Notes: generated by a model from the letters alone, not told the origin. 64,000 bases of DNA from Pusillibacter faecalis (GCF_018408705.1 NZ_AP023421.1:440000-503999), one strand, 5' to 3'; shown: positions 16,879-25,550, numbered from the stretch's first letter. Program-made: numbers and translations.

Positions 16879-16907
16879 ATGATAGCACGAATTTTGTCTG
16901 GGTGCAA
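16879..16907 (-). promoter_or_regulatory. promoter of the ABC exporter-ylmH operon
   Basis: On the minus strand TTGCAC (16902-16907) and TATCAT (16879-16884) are separated by 17 bp, about 35 bp upstream of the start codon. Confidence 0.6.
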
Positions 16908-17219
16908 TGTCAGTTTCTCTTCTCCCGCTGATGCCTCTCTTCTCAGACGAGCGGCTTTCTTGTATAGGGACTCTCCATGTGGTACAATCAGAATATCCGG
17001 AACTCTCGGTATCTGGCTGGATATCACTGCTTCCATTCACATTCGAGTGGTCTCTAAGCGTCCCCGCATTGGGATGCCCAATCAGGCACATCCTGTTGAT
17101 ACATTGTTTTTTGTAGCCTGAGCATGTGTGGGATTTGCTGTGTGGACGGAGATCGTTATCCATGGCTGAAAGACTTCCTGCTTTGGCCGCAGACTCTAAA
17201 CAAGAAATGAGGAGTTTTG
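16908..17219. other. intergenic region between divergent genes
   Basis: Beyond the minus-strand promoter no gene, RNA fold or clear plus-strand promoter was recognised. A 99-codon minus-strand frame here has no ribosome site or family resemblance and was not called. Confidence 0.4.
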
Positions 17220-17888
17220 ATGGATATCACCTTAAGGCAAGAGGCCTCTGGAGACTATGAACAATCAGAGTCCGTCACCCGGGAAGCCTTTTGGAATCAA
17301 TACGCCCCTGGCTGTATGGAGCACTATCTGCTGCATATCATGCGGACGTGTCCGGCTTTTATACCGGAGCTGGACATCGTGGCTCTCTCCCAGAACATGG
17401 TAGTCGGCCATGCCATCTGCCTGCGGGCCGTGATTCATGCGGATTCCGGCCGGGAACATTCGGTCTTGACTCTGGGGCCGCTCTCCGTGCTTCCCGCATA
17501 TCAGCACCGCGGCATCGGCGGGCGGATGATTGCAGAGCTCAAGGACCGGGCCAAAACACTGGGGTTTCCTGCCATCCTCCTGTGCGGTGATCCGGATTAC
17601 TACAAGCGGCAGGGGTTTCTTCCCGCAGAGGTATTTGGTATCCGCACGGCGGACAACCTGTATCTCACAGCGCTCCAGGCCTGCGAGCTATCGGAGCACG
17701 CGCTTCGCGGCGCAGAGGGGCGCTACTGTGAGGACGCGGTCTACGCCGTGGACCCATCCGCCGCGCTGGCATTCGACCGGCATTTCCCGCCCAAGACTCC
17801 GCTTAACGGTACGCCTTCTCAAAAGCGATTCCAGACACTTGCTGCCATGTACCGTGAAGCAGATACGAAACTGCGCGCAGATGGCTGA
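17220..17888 (+). CDS. GNAT-family N-acetyltransferase (YhbS-like)
   Basis: This 222-aa protein has an N-terminal GNAT fold with the acetyl-CoA loop in LPAYQHRGIGGRMI (about 98-111) and the late strand motif CGDPDYYKRQGF. An extra C-terminal extension of about 80 residues follows. It acetylates an unknown small molecule or protein amine. The start at 17220 follows GAGGAG. Confidence 0.9.
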   Translation: MDITLRQEASGDYEQSESVTREAFWNQYAPGCMEHYLLHIMRTCPAFIPELDIVALSQNMVVGHAICLRAVIHADSGREHSVLTLGPLSVLPAYQHRGIGGRMIAELKDRAKTLGFPAILLCGDPDYYKRQGFLPAEVFGIRTADNLYLTALQACELSEHALRGAEGRYCEDAVYAVDPSAALAFDRHFPPKTPLNGTPSQKRFQTLAAMYREADTKLRADG

Positions 17889-18078
17889 CCTCGGCTTCTC
17901 TCCTTTAAAAATGCCGACAGGCGCAGTAGCGAAGTTCTCTACGGCTATCTCAAAAAAATCAACGCCAGCCGATGTACCCGCCTGTGGCGGGGATCGGCCT
18001 ACGGGAGAGCTTCGATCTCCGCGCCGTCTGAGCAGGCTGCTTTCAGCTATGGTGTTCCTTTGTACTGATCAATCATCA

Positions 18079-18117
18079 ATCAAGCGGCGGAACTTTTGAA
18101 AAGTTCCGCCGCTTGAT
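18079..18117. terminator. 39-bp near-perfect palindrome downstream of the GNAT gene
   Basis: ATCAAGCGGCGGAACTTTT (18079-18097) faces its exact reverse complement (18099-18117) with one base between. It lies between two convergent genes and can fold identically in both transcripts. It lacks a long U-run, so it may act as a bidirectional terminator or mRNA end stabiliser. Confidence 0.6.
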
Positions 18118-18160
18118 CTGTCAAAACCAGCTCCTGGCCATCCTCCCACAGGCAGGAGGC

Positions 18161-18724
18161 TCAGGAGAGAATCATATCGATCCCCTGCTGGAGCGTATCT
18201 GCATCCAGGGCACCTGTGGCCCGAGCAATCATATAGCCCTCCGCATCAATAAAATAGGTGGTTGGAAGCGAATAGGCCTGATAGGAGATGGCCGCATCCG
18301 ACTCCGTATCATAGAGCACCGGGAAGGAATAGCCCGCCTCCTCTATGAAAGCTGTGGCAGTTTCCACGGTCTCCCGGCTGCCATCGGTCATGTTGACCAT
18401 GAGGAAATGAATGTCCTCGCCCAGTTCCTCATAGGCCGCGTCAAATTCCGGCATCTCGCTTTGGCAGGGACCGCACCAACTAGCCCAGAAATTCAACACA
18501 ATCGGCTTGCCCACATAATCTGAGAGCCGGACTTCCGTTCCAGTGCCATCATATACTGTAAAATCCGGGGCCGCTACCTTCTCAGGCTCTGCGTCCTCTG
18601 TGGAGGCTGCCATTTGATCAGGCGGCAGCATCTCTCCGCTCAACTTCCCGTAGAGAATGGATGCCCCGCCGATCAGCACCACCAAAGCCAGAGCCAGTAC
18701 CGCCCATGTTTTATGATTTCTCAT
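18161..18724 (-). CDS. TlpA/ResA-like membrane-anchored thioredoxin-fold protein
   Basis: This 187-aa protein has an uncleaved N-terminal membrane anchor (about 7-25), an acidic Ala-rich linker and a thioredoxin fold. The redox motif is WASWCGPCQ (Cys84, Cys87) and the cis-Pro is in YSLPTTYFID. It should reduce or exchange disulfides outside the membrane. The CcdA gene just upstream in the operon is the natural electron donor. Last gene of the thiol operon. Confidence 0.92.
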   Translation of the reverse strand: MRNHKTWAVLALALVVLIGGASILYGKLSGEMLPPDQMAASTEDAEPEKVAAPDFTVYDGTGTEVRLSDYVGKPIVLNFWASWCGPCQSEMPEFDAAYEELGEDIHFLMVNMTDGSRETVETATAFIEEAGYSFPVLYDTESDAAISYQAYSLPTTYFIDAEGYMIARATGALDADTLQQGIDMILS

Positions 18725-18732
18725 AATGCCTC

Positions 18733-19392
18733 CTAGCTCAGTAGATTCAGGAGCCGCCCCAGTGTTCCTGTGGCCATCAGCACACCCACCAGAATCAGCA
18801 GACTTCCGCTGATGAGATTGATCACGCGGTAGTTCCGCTTGATCCAGTCAAAGGCTGATTTCAATTTGTCAATCAGCACTGCACTGACCAAAAAGGGAAT
18901 CCCCAGCCCCAGGGAGTAGGCCAGCAGCATCAGCATACCGCTCCCCACGTGCCCTTGCTGGGAGGCCAGCGCCAGAGCAGAACCCAGAAATGCCCCCACA
19001 CAGGGCGTCCACCCCAGAGAGAAGATCACCCCGAACACGACCGCGGAAAAAAAGCCCATCTCACCATTCACCGCTCTGCCGCTGCCGCGGAACAGATTCC
19101 ACTTGAAAACGCCCAGGAACTGCAGTCCAAAGAGAATCACCACCAGACCAGAGAGGAGATTCACCGCCGTCTGGTGTTGTTTGAAAAAGCTCCCTACCGT
19201 CCCGGCTAACGCCCCCATGGCAACAAAGACCAGGGTAAAGCCCAGCACGAAGCCCAGCGCGTTCTTCACGGTCCGAGCGGTGGTACGCTCTCCGCCGCCG
19301 GCAAAGTAGGAGATGTAGATCGGCAGCATCGGTAGCAGACAGGGCGAGACAAAGGTGATGATCCCCTCCAGACAGGAAATCACATACTGCAT
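18733..19392 (-). CDS. ccdA: CcdA-type cytochrome c biogenesis/thiol electron-transfer membrane protein
   Basis: This 219-aa protein has six membrane segments and the family's two key cysteines, in FVSPCLLPMLP (helix 1) and LGWTPCVGAFLGSAL (helix 4). It carries electrons from cytoplasmic thioredoxin across the membrane to partners such as the adjacent TlpA-like protein. No cytochrome c genes are in the window, so a general extracytoplasmic thiol-reduction role is more likely (inference). Confidence 0.93.
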   Translation of the reverse strand: MQYVISCLEGIITFVSPCLLPMLPIYISYFAGGGERTTARTVKNALGFVLGFTLVFVAMGALAGTVGSFFKQHQTAVNLLSGLVVILFGLQFLGVFKWNLFRGSGRAVNGEMGFFSAVVFGVIFSLGWTPCVGAFLGSALALASQQGHVGSGMLMLLAYSLGLGIPFLVSAVLIDKLKSAFDWIKRNYRVINLISGSLLILVGVLMATGTLGRLLNLLS

Positions 19393-19399
19393 GGGTTTA

Positions 19400-19633
19400 T
19401 CACTCCTTTCCGTCGAAGGCCTGGGACAACAGCCATCCGATCAAGGCCATGTACGCCATAGCTCGAAGTGGGCTGGACGCAATCGCACAGCCGCTCCCAC
19501 ACCCGAAAAAGCGGAAATACACCGCGCCCATAGCGGCACCGGCCAGCGCAAACGCTGCGCCCCGGAGCCAGGGTCTCCAGGTTCGCCGCTTCGCTGCTTC
19601 CCTCCTATGGTTCTCTTTGCGCTCTCTGATCAT
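19400..19633 (-). CDS. DUF6132-like small membrane protein
   Basis: This 77-aa protein has a very basic N-terminus and two membrane segments: GAAFALAGAAMGAVYFRFFG and MAYMALIGWLLSQAF. Between them is the family-like motif F-F-G-C-G-S-G-C-A-I-A-S-S-P. Proteins of this kind sit beside rhodanese and sulfur-transport genes, and the two Cys could handle sulfane sulfur (inference). The start at 19633 overlaps the stop of the CoA-disulfide reductase gene (ATGA). Confidence 0.7.
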   Translation of the reverse strand: MIRERKENHRREAAKRRTWRPWLRGAAFALAGAAMGAVYFRFFGCGSGCAIASSPLRAMAYMALIGWLLSQAFDGKE

Positions 19634-21318
19634 CGTTTGTCCATGCCGCAGGGAAATGCCTCCTCCGCGGCGCAACGGTCCAGCATCACGCTCTCATAGA
19701 GCCGGTAGCCGCCGGCAAGGTTCCTGCACGCAAAGCCATTCTGCTCCAGGATGCGGCAGGCGATATAGCTGCGCAGACCACTCTGGCAGATCACGTAGAC
19801 CAGCTTTCCCGTTTCCAGCTCGTTCATCCGCTCCCTCAGCTCATCCACCGGAATATGAATCGTACCCTCGATATGGCCACTCTGGTACTCCTCTGCCGTC
19901 CGGGTGTCCAGCAGCGTCACACTGCCGTCCCGGGGCAGTGCGTCCACCTCGTCCCAGTGGAACTGCCGCACAGTGCCGTTCGCCAGATTCTCAATCATGA
20001 AGCCCGCCATATTCACCGGGTCCTTTGCGGAGGAATAGGGCGGCGCATAGGCAAGGTCCAGGTCCTTCAGATCCAGGGCAGTCAGGCCCGCCCGGATAGC
20101 GGTTGCCAACACGTCGATGCGTTTGTCCACGCCCTCGCTGCCTACAATCTGTGCCCCTAACAGGCGATAGGTGTTTTTCTCAAAAAGTACCTTCATATTC
20201 AAGAGCCTTCCGCCGGGATAATAGCCGGCGTGGCTGGCCGGAGAGAGATAGACCTTATCGCACTCAATGCCGGCTTTGCGGGCGGCCTGCTCATTGATGC
20301 CAGTGGCGGCGGCGGTCATATCAAAAACCTTAACTACCGAGGAGCCCTGGGACCCCTGATAGCGGCTGTTCCCACCGCAGATGTTGTCCGCCGCGATGCG
20401 TCCCTGCTTGTTGGCGGGGCCCGCCAGAGAAATCAGGGTGTGCTCTCCAGTGACAAAATGCTGCACCTGCACCGCGTCACCAACAGCATAGATATCCGGC
20501 ACAGAGGTCTCCATCCGATCGTTCACCGCGATGCTACCCTTGACGCCAAGCTCCAGCCCTGCCTCTTTCGCCAGCTGCGTGTCTGGTGTGACGCCGATGG
20601 CCAGAACCACCAGCTCCGCCTCCAGCGGCTCTGCTCCTTTGAGCAGGACCCTGACGCCGCCGGGCGCCTCCTCAAAGCCTTCCACAGTATGGCCCAGCAG
20701 CAGACGGACGCCTTTTTTCCGCATTTTTGCGTGAATGAAGGATGCCATCTCCGGGTCAAAGGGGTTCATGAGCTGCTTCGGGCGCTGGACCATAGTGACC
20801 TCCATCCCCAGTTCCCGCAGATTCTCAGCCATCTCCAGACTGATGAAGCCGCCGCCAGCCAGCACTACGGACCTGGGGTGATGGGTTTTCACAAATTCGT
20901 GAATCCGCAGGGTATCCTCCACCGTGCGCAGGGTGAACACCTGCCCAACGCCGGGCAGCTCCGGCTGGGTGGGCTTCGCGCCGGGAGAGAGTAAAAGCTT
21001 ATCATAGCTCTCCTCAAACGTCTCGCCAGTAGACAGATTCCGCACGGAAACCGCCTTCCGCTCCGGATGGATGGCAATCACCTCATGCCGCACCCGCATA
21101 TCTACACGGAACCGCTGCCAAAAGCTCTCCGGTGTTTGGAGAGTCAGCTCTGCCTGATCGGTGATGACGCCGCCGATATAATAGGGCAGGCCGCAGTTGG
21201 CGTAAGAGATATACCCAGAGCGCTCAAAGGCAACGATCTCCGCCTGCTCATCCAGCCGGCGGATTCTCGCCGCCGCAGTGGCTCCGCCTGCCACACCGCC
21301 TACAATCACAACCTTCAT
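19630..21318 (-). CDS. CoA-disulfide reductase/persulfide reductase with C-terminal rhodanese domain
   Basis: This 562-aa flavoenzyme has an FAD motif VIVGGVAGGATAAAR, the single redox Cys42 in ISYANCGLPYYIGG, the NAD motif VVLAGGGFISLEMAENL and the second FAD motif DIYAVGDAV. A C-terminal rhodanese domain (from about residue 460) has its catalytic Cys in YVICQSGLRSY. The CoADR-Rhd fusion reduces CoA disulfide, CoA persulfide or polysulfide with NAD(P)H. It is central to the surrounding thiol/sulfur operon. Confidence 0.92.
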   Translation of the reverse strand: MKVVIVGGVAGGATAAARIRRLDEQAEIVAFERSGYISYANCGLPYYIGGVITDQAELTLQTPESFWQRFRVDMRVRHEVIAIHPERKAVSVRNLSTGETFEESYDKLLLSPGAKPTQPELPGVGQVFTLRTVEDTLRIHEFVKTHHPRSVVLAGGGFISLEMAENLRELGMEVTMVQRPKQLMNPFDPEMASFIHAKMRKKGVRLLLGHTVEGFEEAPGGVRVLLKGAEPLEAELVVLAIGVTPDTQLAKEAGLELGVKGSIAVNDRMETSVPDIYAVGDAVQVQHFVTGEHTLISLAGPANKQGRIAADNICGGNSRYQGSQGSSVVKVFDMTAAATGINEQAARKAGIECDKVYLSPASHAGYYPGGRLLNMKVLFEKNTYRLLGAQIVGSEGVDKRIDVLATAIRAGLTALDLKDLDLAYAPPYSSAKDPVNMAGFMIENLANGTVRQFHWDEVDALPRDGSVTLLDTRTAEEYQSGHIEGTIHIPVDELRERMNELETGKLVYVICQSGLRSYIACRILEQNGFACRNLAGGYRLYESVMLDRCAAEEAFPCGMDKR

Positions 21319-21319
21319 T

Positions 21320-21640
21320 TTAGCACTCCACCTTTCCGCGGTATCGGTTGATCCCGCCGATATTCGTCACATTGCAATAGCCCATGCGCCGCAGAACCGC
21401 CGCCGCGTGGCTGCTTCTGGCCCCGCTCAGGCAGTAGACAAACAGCGGTGTGCCCAGGTCTGCCGGCAGTCCATCGACAGACGGCAGCGCATCCACTGGG
21501 ATGTTTCGGCTGCCAGGGAGATGGCCTTCTTGGTATTCCGCGCCTGTGCGCACATCCAGAAGCACAGCGTCCGGTGTTGCAACGCAGCGTTCCATTCCCT
21601 CATTGATGTCGGGACCTTTCAGAAAATCAAAAAAGCCCAT
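21320..21640 (-). CDS. single-domain rhodanese (sulfurtransferase)
   Basis: This 106-aa protein begins MGFFDFLKG. It has L-L-D-V-R-T-G-A-E-Y, HLPGSRNIPVDAL and the active Cys in F-V-Y-C-L-S-G-A-R-S, about residue 70. It moves sulfane sulfur between thiols or acts as a carrier. The start at 21640 directly follows the thioredoxin stop, giving tight coupling. Confidence 0.9.
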   Translation of the reverse strand: MGFFDFLKGPDINEGMERCVATPDAVLLDVRTGAEYQEGHLPGSRNIPVDALPSVDGLPADLGTPLFVYCLSGARSSHAAAVLRRMGYCNVTNIGGINRYRGKVEC

Positions 21641-21641
21641 A

Positions 21642-21959
21642 TCAGTTCCCCCTATCCAGCATGGCCAAAATCTGCTCCTTAGGCCGTAATCCAACTACTT
21701 GCTGCGTCACCTTTCCGTCTTGCATCACCACCAGCGTGGGAATACTCATGATCTGGAAGGCGGCAGCCAGCTCCCGCTGCTCATCCACGTCGATCTTGCC
21801 CACCTTGACATCGGGCCGCTCCTGAGCAATCTCCTCCACCACTGGGCCCACCATCCTGCAGGGTCCGCACCAGTTGGCCCAAAAATCCAGTAGCACAGGC
21901 TGGTCACTCTGGATGACTTCCTCTTGAAAATTATTCTTCGTAACATGCATGATCGCCAT
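21642..21959 (-). CDS. trxA: thioredoxin
   Basis: This 105-aa protein has the canonical active site FWANWCGPCRM (Cys31, Cys34), V-G-K-I-D-V-D-E and the cis-Pro in SIPTLVVMQDG. It is a cytoplasmic disulfide reductant and the probable electron donor for CcdA. The start at 21959 has GGAGGA seven bases upstream; the frame is open further upstream without a better site. First gene of the six-gene thiol/sulfur operon. Confidence 0.93.
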   Translation of the reverse strand: MAIMHVTKNNFQEEVIQSDQPVLLDFWANWCGPCRMVGPVVEEIAQERPDVKVGKIDVDEQRELAAAFQIMSIPTLVVMQDGKVTQQVVGLRPKEQILAMLDRGN

Positions 21960-21995
21960 ATCCGGTTCCTCCATTGTTCTTGGTTTGTTGGAAAC

Positions 21996-22037
21996 AGCAT
22001 AGCACACTCCTTCCGCCTCTTCCGTGACCTTGTCACA
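21996..22037 (-). promoter_or_regulatory. possible activator-dependent promoter of the thiol/sulfur operon
   Basis: On the minus strand an extended -10 TGC-TATGCT (-10 at 21996-22001) has no recognisable -35. A dyad GTGAC-AAG-GTCAC (22025-22037) is centred about 42 bp upstream of the predicted start. That is the class II position for CRP/FNR-family activators. The dyad is seen; the regulator is inferred. Confidence 0.35.
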
Positions 22038-22209
22038 AAGCAGCGTCCCCTGCCGGTAAAAGCACATAAGCTTTGCCATTCGGTTCATCTGTTTTCCAGA
22101 AATACCGTGCGCAAGCATTTTCATAACATGCCACTCTCCATTGATGACATTTTCTTGGAAGTACCATCAAACACTCTCCCACTTGCGGATTTGCTGCTGT
22201 GGATAGAGG

Positions 22210-22240
22210 AAGCGGGAGCGGATAAAATCCGCTCCCGCTT
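22210..22240. terminator. perfect 14-bp hairpin between the zinc-ribbon/Ig gene and trxA
   Basis: AAGCGGGAGCGGAT/ATCCGCTCCCGCTT lies at 22210-22223 and 22227-22240. It lacks a proper U-run on either strand. It lies 50 bp past the stop of the minus-strand gene at 22290 and probably defines its 3' end. Confidence 0.6.
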
Positions 22241-22289
22241 GGGATCAGCCTAATAGCGCCGCAGCGGCTGAAAGGTGAGCCTGTCACAG

Positions 22290-23255
22290 TTATCCGGGAA
22301 CCCGTACAATGCAGGACAGGGACTGGCCATCCCAGGAGGCGGTAATGGTGGCCGTACCGGCTCCTACCGGAGTCACCAAACCGGTGCTGGAGACCGTTGC
22401 TACGCTGGTATCGGAGCTGGTCCAGGTGATGGCCGTAGTGACGCCAGAGACCTTGAGCTGATAAGGACCCTCGCGAACGGGACGGGTGAAATCCTCTTGA
22501 TTGAGCTTGTGGGCGCCGCCGGAACCGTTATCCCCGCCAGAGGGCGCCGCCGGGAGACTGCCGGAGGCCGTAACCCGCACAATGCATACCCCCTTCTTGG
22601 TCCCATCCGTCACCAACACATGAATGGTGCCTCCGGATACGGCAGTGACCTTTCCACTGCTGTCCACCGAGGCAATCCCGTCATCCTCACTGACCCAGGT
22701 ATAGCTGCCGCTTCCCCCAGAAGTCACCTTAATCGTGGCGGTCTCTCCCAGATTTTTCAGAGTAAAGTCTGTTGTGCTCAGCACCAGACCACTGGGCAGT
22801 GCGTTGACCGTTTCATAATCCAGCGCATCCGGTTCCTCATCTGCCCCCTGGCTGCCGGCGGCAGTATCACTGCCATCCGGTTCCGAGCCGGCATCCGGCT
22901 CTGCGTCGCTGTCTGTTCCAGTCTCATCCTCTGGTATGGTTCCGTCCTCTGGTTCTGTGGTGTCGGGAGGAACGACATCCTCTGTGTTCGGTTCCTCTTG
23001 GCTGCCGCCAAAGCGCTCCGCCAGCTGGCTGCCATAAAGCAAATAAATCAGCAGCGCCGCCATGATGATAATCAACACAATCAGCGTGGGCGTAATCAGG
23101 TTGAACTGACGGCTGCGGGAGACCCGCTTGCCATGGCGGGAGCCACGGCGAAGATCCCCCCCCTCCTGCAGGGCGGCCTCCTCTTCGCAGAAGGGGCAAT
23201 TTTTATAGGTCTCGGAGTATTTCTCCCCACAGATGGGGCAGCGCTTCATGGCCAT
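22290..23255 (-). CDS. zinc-ribbon membrane protein with tandem bacterial Ig-like (Big_2) domains
   Basis: This 321-aa protein starts with a cytoplasmic zinc ribbon (CPICGEKY...CPFC, about 6-24) and a basic stretch. A single membrane segment (about 51-73) and a long acidic Asp/Glu/Thr-rich linker follow. Two Big_2-like domains close it (ATIKVTSGGSGSYTW...V-T-A-V-S-G-G and S-G-V-T-T-A-I-T-W...V-G-A-G-T-A-T-I-T-A). It is probably a type II protein displaying Ig domains outside the membrane. The ribosome site GGAGG sits 7 bp before 23255. No neighbour suggests a function. Confidence 0.8.
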   Translation of the reverse strand: MAMKRCPICGEKYSETYKNCPFCEEEAALQEGGDLRRGSRHGKRVSRSRQFNLITPTLIVLIIIMAALLIYLLYGSQLAERFGGSQEEPNTEDVVPPDTTEPEDGTIPEDETGTDSDAEPDAGSEPDGSDTAAGSQGADEEPDALDYETVNALPSGLVLSTTDFTLKNLGETATIKVTSGGSGSYTWVSEDDGIASVDSSGKVTAVSGGTIHVLVTDGTKKGVCIVRVTASGSLPAAPSGGDNGSGGAHKLNQEDFTRPVREGPYQLKVSGVTTAITWTSSDTSVATVSSTGLVTPVGAGTATITASWDGQSLSCIVRVPG

Positions 23256-23600
23256 GGTCGATCCTCCAGAACAAGCTTTATATGCTTTACATAATACCGC
23301 CCTTTCCCATATCCGTCAAGACCGGGTTGTCGTTTTTTTGAAAAAAATGTCGCTTTTTATGAACAGAAAAAGCGGGCGCTTCCGTCGCCCGCTTTATTGA
23401 ACGCCTTAAACAACATGGTACTCCTGCCCAGGCCCACATGCCAAGCCAGCCAGCACCCTGTCCCACCGTCTTCCGGGAATGGGATGAATATCAGGCAGCC
23501 CAAGCCTTCCGCTATGGCGGAATATGCGGCTTCTTTGCCGCGTCAATACCTAAACCACGGTAAACGTGTTTTTTTAGCGGCAGGGCACCCTCTCCGACTG
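23256..23600. other. intergenic region, chrA pair to zinc-ribbon gene
   Basis: It contains the terminator described separately and the upstream region of the zinc-ribbon gene. No further gene was supported; a 112-codon plus-strand frame from 23397 is the shadow of a minus-strand gene. Confidence 0.4.
23369..23395 (-). terminator. terminator downstream of the chrA pair
   Basis: The stem AAAGCGGGCG/CGCCCGCTTT (23369-23378, 23386-23395) is followed on the minus strand by TTCTG after a T-rich arm. It lies about 200 bp past the chrA stop. Confidence 0.6.
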
Positions 23601-24206
23601 TCACACCCCGCCAAAATGGAAGATCACGCCGACCACCGCGGAGAGGCCGATAAAGACAATGGGATGCCACTCTTTCACCTTTTTCACCCAGTTGGTCAGC
23701 ACCAGCAAAACCGCCGCCAGTGCCAAAGCGGGTAGGTTGAAGATCTGTCCTCCTTCCAGCCCAAACGTATTGACAATGCCGCCCGCCGAGATATGAACAA
23801 AGGTCAACACCTCCAGCATCACCGCAACGCAAGCACCACCGATCAGGCCTGTGGAGGCCGGACGCAGCCCATAGAACGCCCAGTTGACATATTGGTTATC
23901 CTGAAAGTTTTTCAGAAGGACCGCTATCAGCAAAATCACGATAATGGATGGCGTCACCTCTCCCAACGTCGCGATGACTGCCCCGGGAAGCCCGCCCACG
24001 AGATAGCCCACATAGGTGGCCATATTGATGCCAATCGGCCCGGGCGTGGACTCAGAGACCGCCAGCATATTCATCAGATCGCTATAGGTATACCATCCGG
24101 TAGAGGCGCCGATGTCCTTCAAAAAGGGCAGGGTAGCCATGCCCCCGCCGATGGCAAAAAGGCCCGTTTTGAAAAACTCCCAGTAGAGCTGCAAATAAAT
24201 GGTCAT
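23601..24206 (-). CDS. chromate transporter family protein, second short ChrA subunit
   Basis: This 201-aa membrane protein has the ChrA half-domain motifs FFKTGLFAIGGGMATLPFL and ESTPGPIGINMATYVGYLVGG. Short-chain ChrA proteins work in pairs, each half matching one repeat of long ChrA. The start at 24206 overlaps the stop of the first subunit (ATGA). Chromate export is the family name; the natural substrate in gut anaerobes is unknown. Confidence 0.9.
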   Translation of the reverse strand: MTIYLQLYWEFFKTGLFAIGGGMATLPFLKDIGASTGWYTYSDLMNMLAVSESTPGPIGINMATYVGYLVGGLPGAVIATLGEVTPSIIVILLIAVLLKNFQDNQYVNWAFYGLRPASTGLIGGACVAVMLEVLTFVHISAGGIVNTFGLEGGQIFNLPALALAAVLLVLTNWVKKVKEWHPIVFIGLSAVVGVIFHFGGV

Positions 24207-24748
24207 ACCCGCCGCACCTCCAGATTCTTCAGCAGAATTCCCGCCAGGGCGGAGGCCAATACAAACCACACTGGTGAGAGATTCAGTACCACACTCCCCG
24301 CCAAAACCAGCAGGAAGATGCCCGCGGTGCAGCCATCCACCACTGATTTTTTCAAAAGCTTCACTGTTGCGTTAAATATCAGCACACAGACACAGACCTG
24401 AATGCCCGCAAAGGCGTTCTCCACCCAAGGCAGGTGGGAAAAATTCGTAATCAGGCCCGCCAGCATGGAGATGATCACCAGAGATGGAAAGACCACCCCC
24501 AGCGTGGCGACAATCCCGCCTGCTACTCCCTGTCTCTTTTGCCCCACAAAGGTGGCGGTATTGACCGCAATAATGCCGGGCGTACACTGCCCAATCGCAA
24601 AGTAATCTGCCAGTTCTTCTTCCGTGGTCCAGCCGCGGGTCTCTACCACCTCTCTCTGGAGGATCGGCAGCATAGCATAGCCTCCTCCAAAGGTCATTAC
24701 TCCCATCTTTGCAAAGATCCAAAATAGCTTCCAGAGTTCCTTCAACAC
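24203..24748 (-). CDS. chromate transporter family protein, first short ChrA subunit
   Basis: This 181-aa protein has the first-half ChrA motifs IFAKMGVMTFGGGYAMLPIL and GQCTPGIIAVNTATFVGQK, then several membrane spans. It would pair with the overlapping downstream subunit. It follows birA by 13 bp on the same strand, so all three may be co-transcribed. Confidence 0.9.
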   Translation of the reverse strand: MLKELWKLFWIFAKMGVMTFGGGYAMLPILQREVVETRGWTTEEELADYFAIGQCTPGIIAVNTATFVGQKRQGVAGGIVATLGVVFPSLVIISMLAGLITNFSHLPWVENAFAGIQVCVCVLIFNATVKLLKKSVVDGCTAGIFLLVLAGSVVLNLSPVWFVLASALAGILLKNLEVRRV

Positions 24749-24761
24749 TTACGCCTCCGTT

Positions 24762-25550
24762 TTATTCCACATAGCCATAAAGCCCCCGAACAGATACCTC
24801 CCCAGAGCGGACCGTCCGCATCCTTCCCCTCGCGTCCCGGACCACAAGTCCAAACTCCTCATCAATGTCCACGGCATCCGCCGTTTCCCAGACTCCGTCG
24901 GACAAGAGCCGCACCGTCCGCCCCAAGTTCACGCAGACCTTCCGGTAAAATGCCAGATCACCTGCCAAATCTCCCGCCCGGAGCGCCGCATACATCTGGT
25001 CCAGCTCTTCAATCAGCGCCGCTGCCAGCTCAGCCTTGGACACCGCGCGTCCCAGCTCCATCTGGAGCGATGTGGCAACCTCCGCCACAGCAGGTGAAAA
25101 ATCTACGGAAGTCTGTGCCACATTGATTCCAATTCCCAGCACCACATCCAGCCCTGCTGTCAGCTCTGTCAGAATCCCGCAGATCTTTTTCCCGCCAAGG
25201 ACCGGATCATTCGGCCATTTCAGGCCCAGCTGCGCTCCACAAACGCGTTTTACCGCACGGCATACCGCTACGCCCGCCAGCGCTGTCACCGGGATCAGAC
25301 GCTCCGCCGGAAGCCGCGGCCGGAGGAGAAGTGACAGATAAAGTCCCTTTCCCTGTGGAGACTGGAAGGAACGTCCCTGTCGGCCGCGCCCCGCCGTCTG
25401 GCAGCCGGCAATTACCACGGTACCATCCATCCCGCCGGCTTTGGCGAGCCGTTTAACATCGTTGTTGGTGGAATCAGTCTCCTTCAAATAGATCAGCTCG
25501 TGTCCAACGACCTCCGTGTTCTTTAAGAAACGTCGAATTTCCCTCTCCAT
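24762..25550 (-). CDS. birA: biotin-[acetyl-CoA-carboxylase] ligase, without DNA-binding domain
   Basis: This 262-aa ligase has TDSTNNDVKRLA, the biotinyl-AMP loop GRGRQGRSFQSPQGKGLYLSL, LKWPNDPVLGGKKICGILTE and G-I-G-I-N-V-A-Q, then the C-terminal SH3-like cap. It attaches biotin to carboxylase or decarboxylase subunits. There is no N-terminal winged helix, so it is not a BirA repressor. The start at 25550 follows GAGGAGG; the open frame upstream is not protein-like. Confidence 0.93.
   Translation of the reverse strand: MEREIRRFLKNTEVVGHELIYLKETDSTNNDVKRLAKAGGMDGTVVIAGCQTAGRGRQGRSFQSPQGKGLYLSLLLRPRLPAERLIPVTALAGVAVCRAVKRVCGAQLGLKWPNDPVLGGKKICGILTELTAGLDVVLGIGINVAQTSVDFSPAVAEVATSLQMELGRAVSKAELAAALIEELDQMYAALRAGDLAGDLAFYRKVCVNLGRTVRLLSDGVWETADAVDIDEEFGLVVRDARGRMRTVRSGEVSVRGLYGYVE

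Noticed and set aside
16864..17163. 99-codon minus-strand frame
   Set aside because: No ribosome site, no domain likeness and Cys/Ser-rich shadow composition; it overlaps the exporter promoter.
23397..23735. 112-codon plus-strand frame after the zinc-ribbon gene
   Set aside because: Mostly antisense to the ChrA subunit and no protein-like features.
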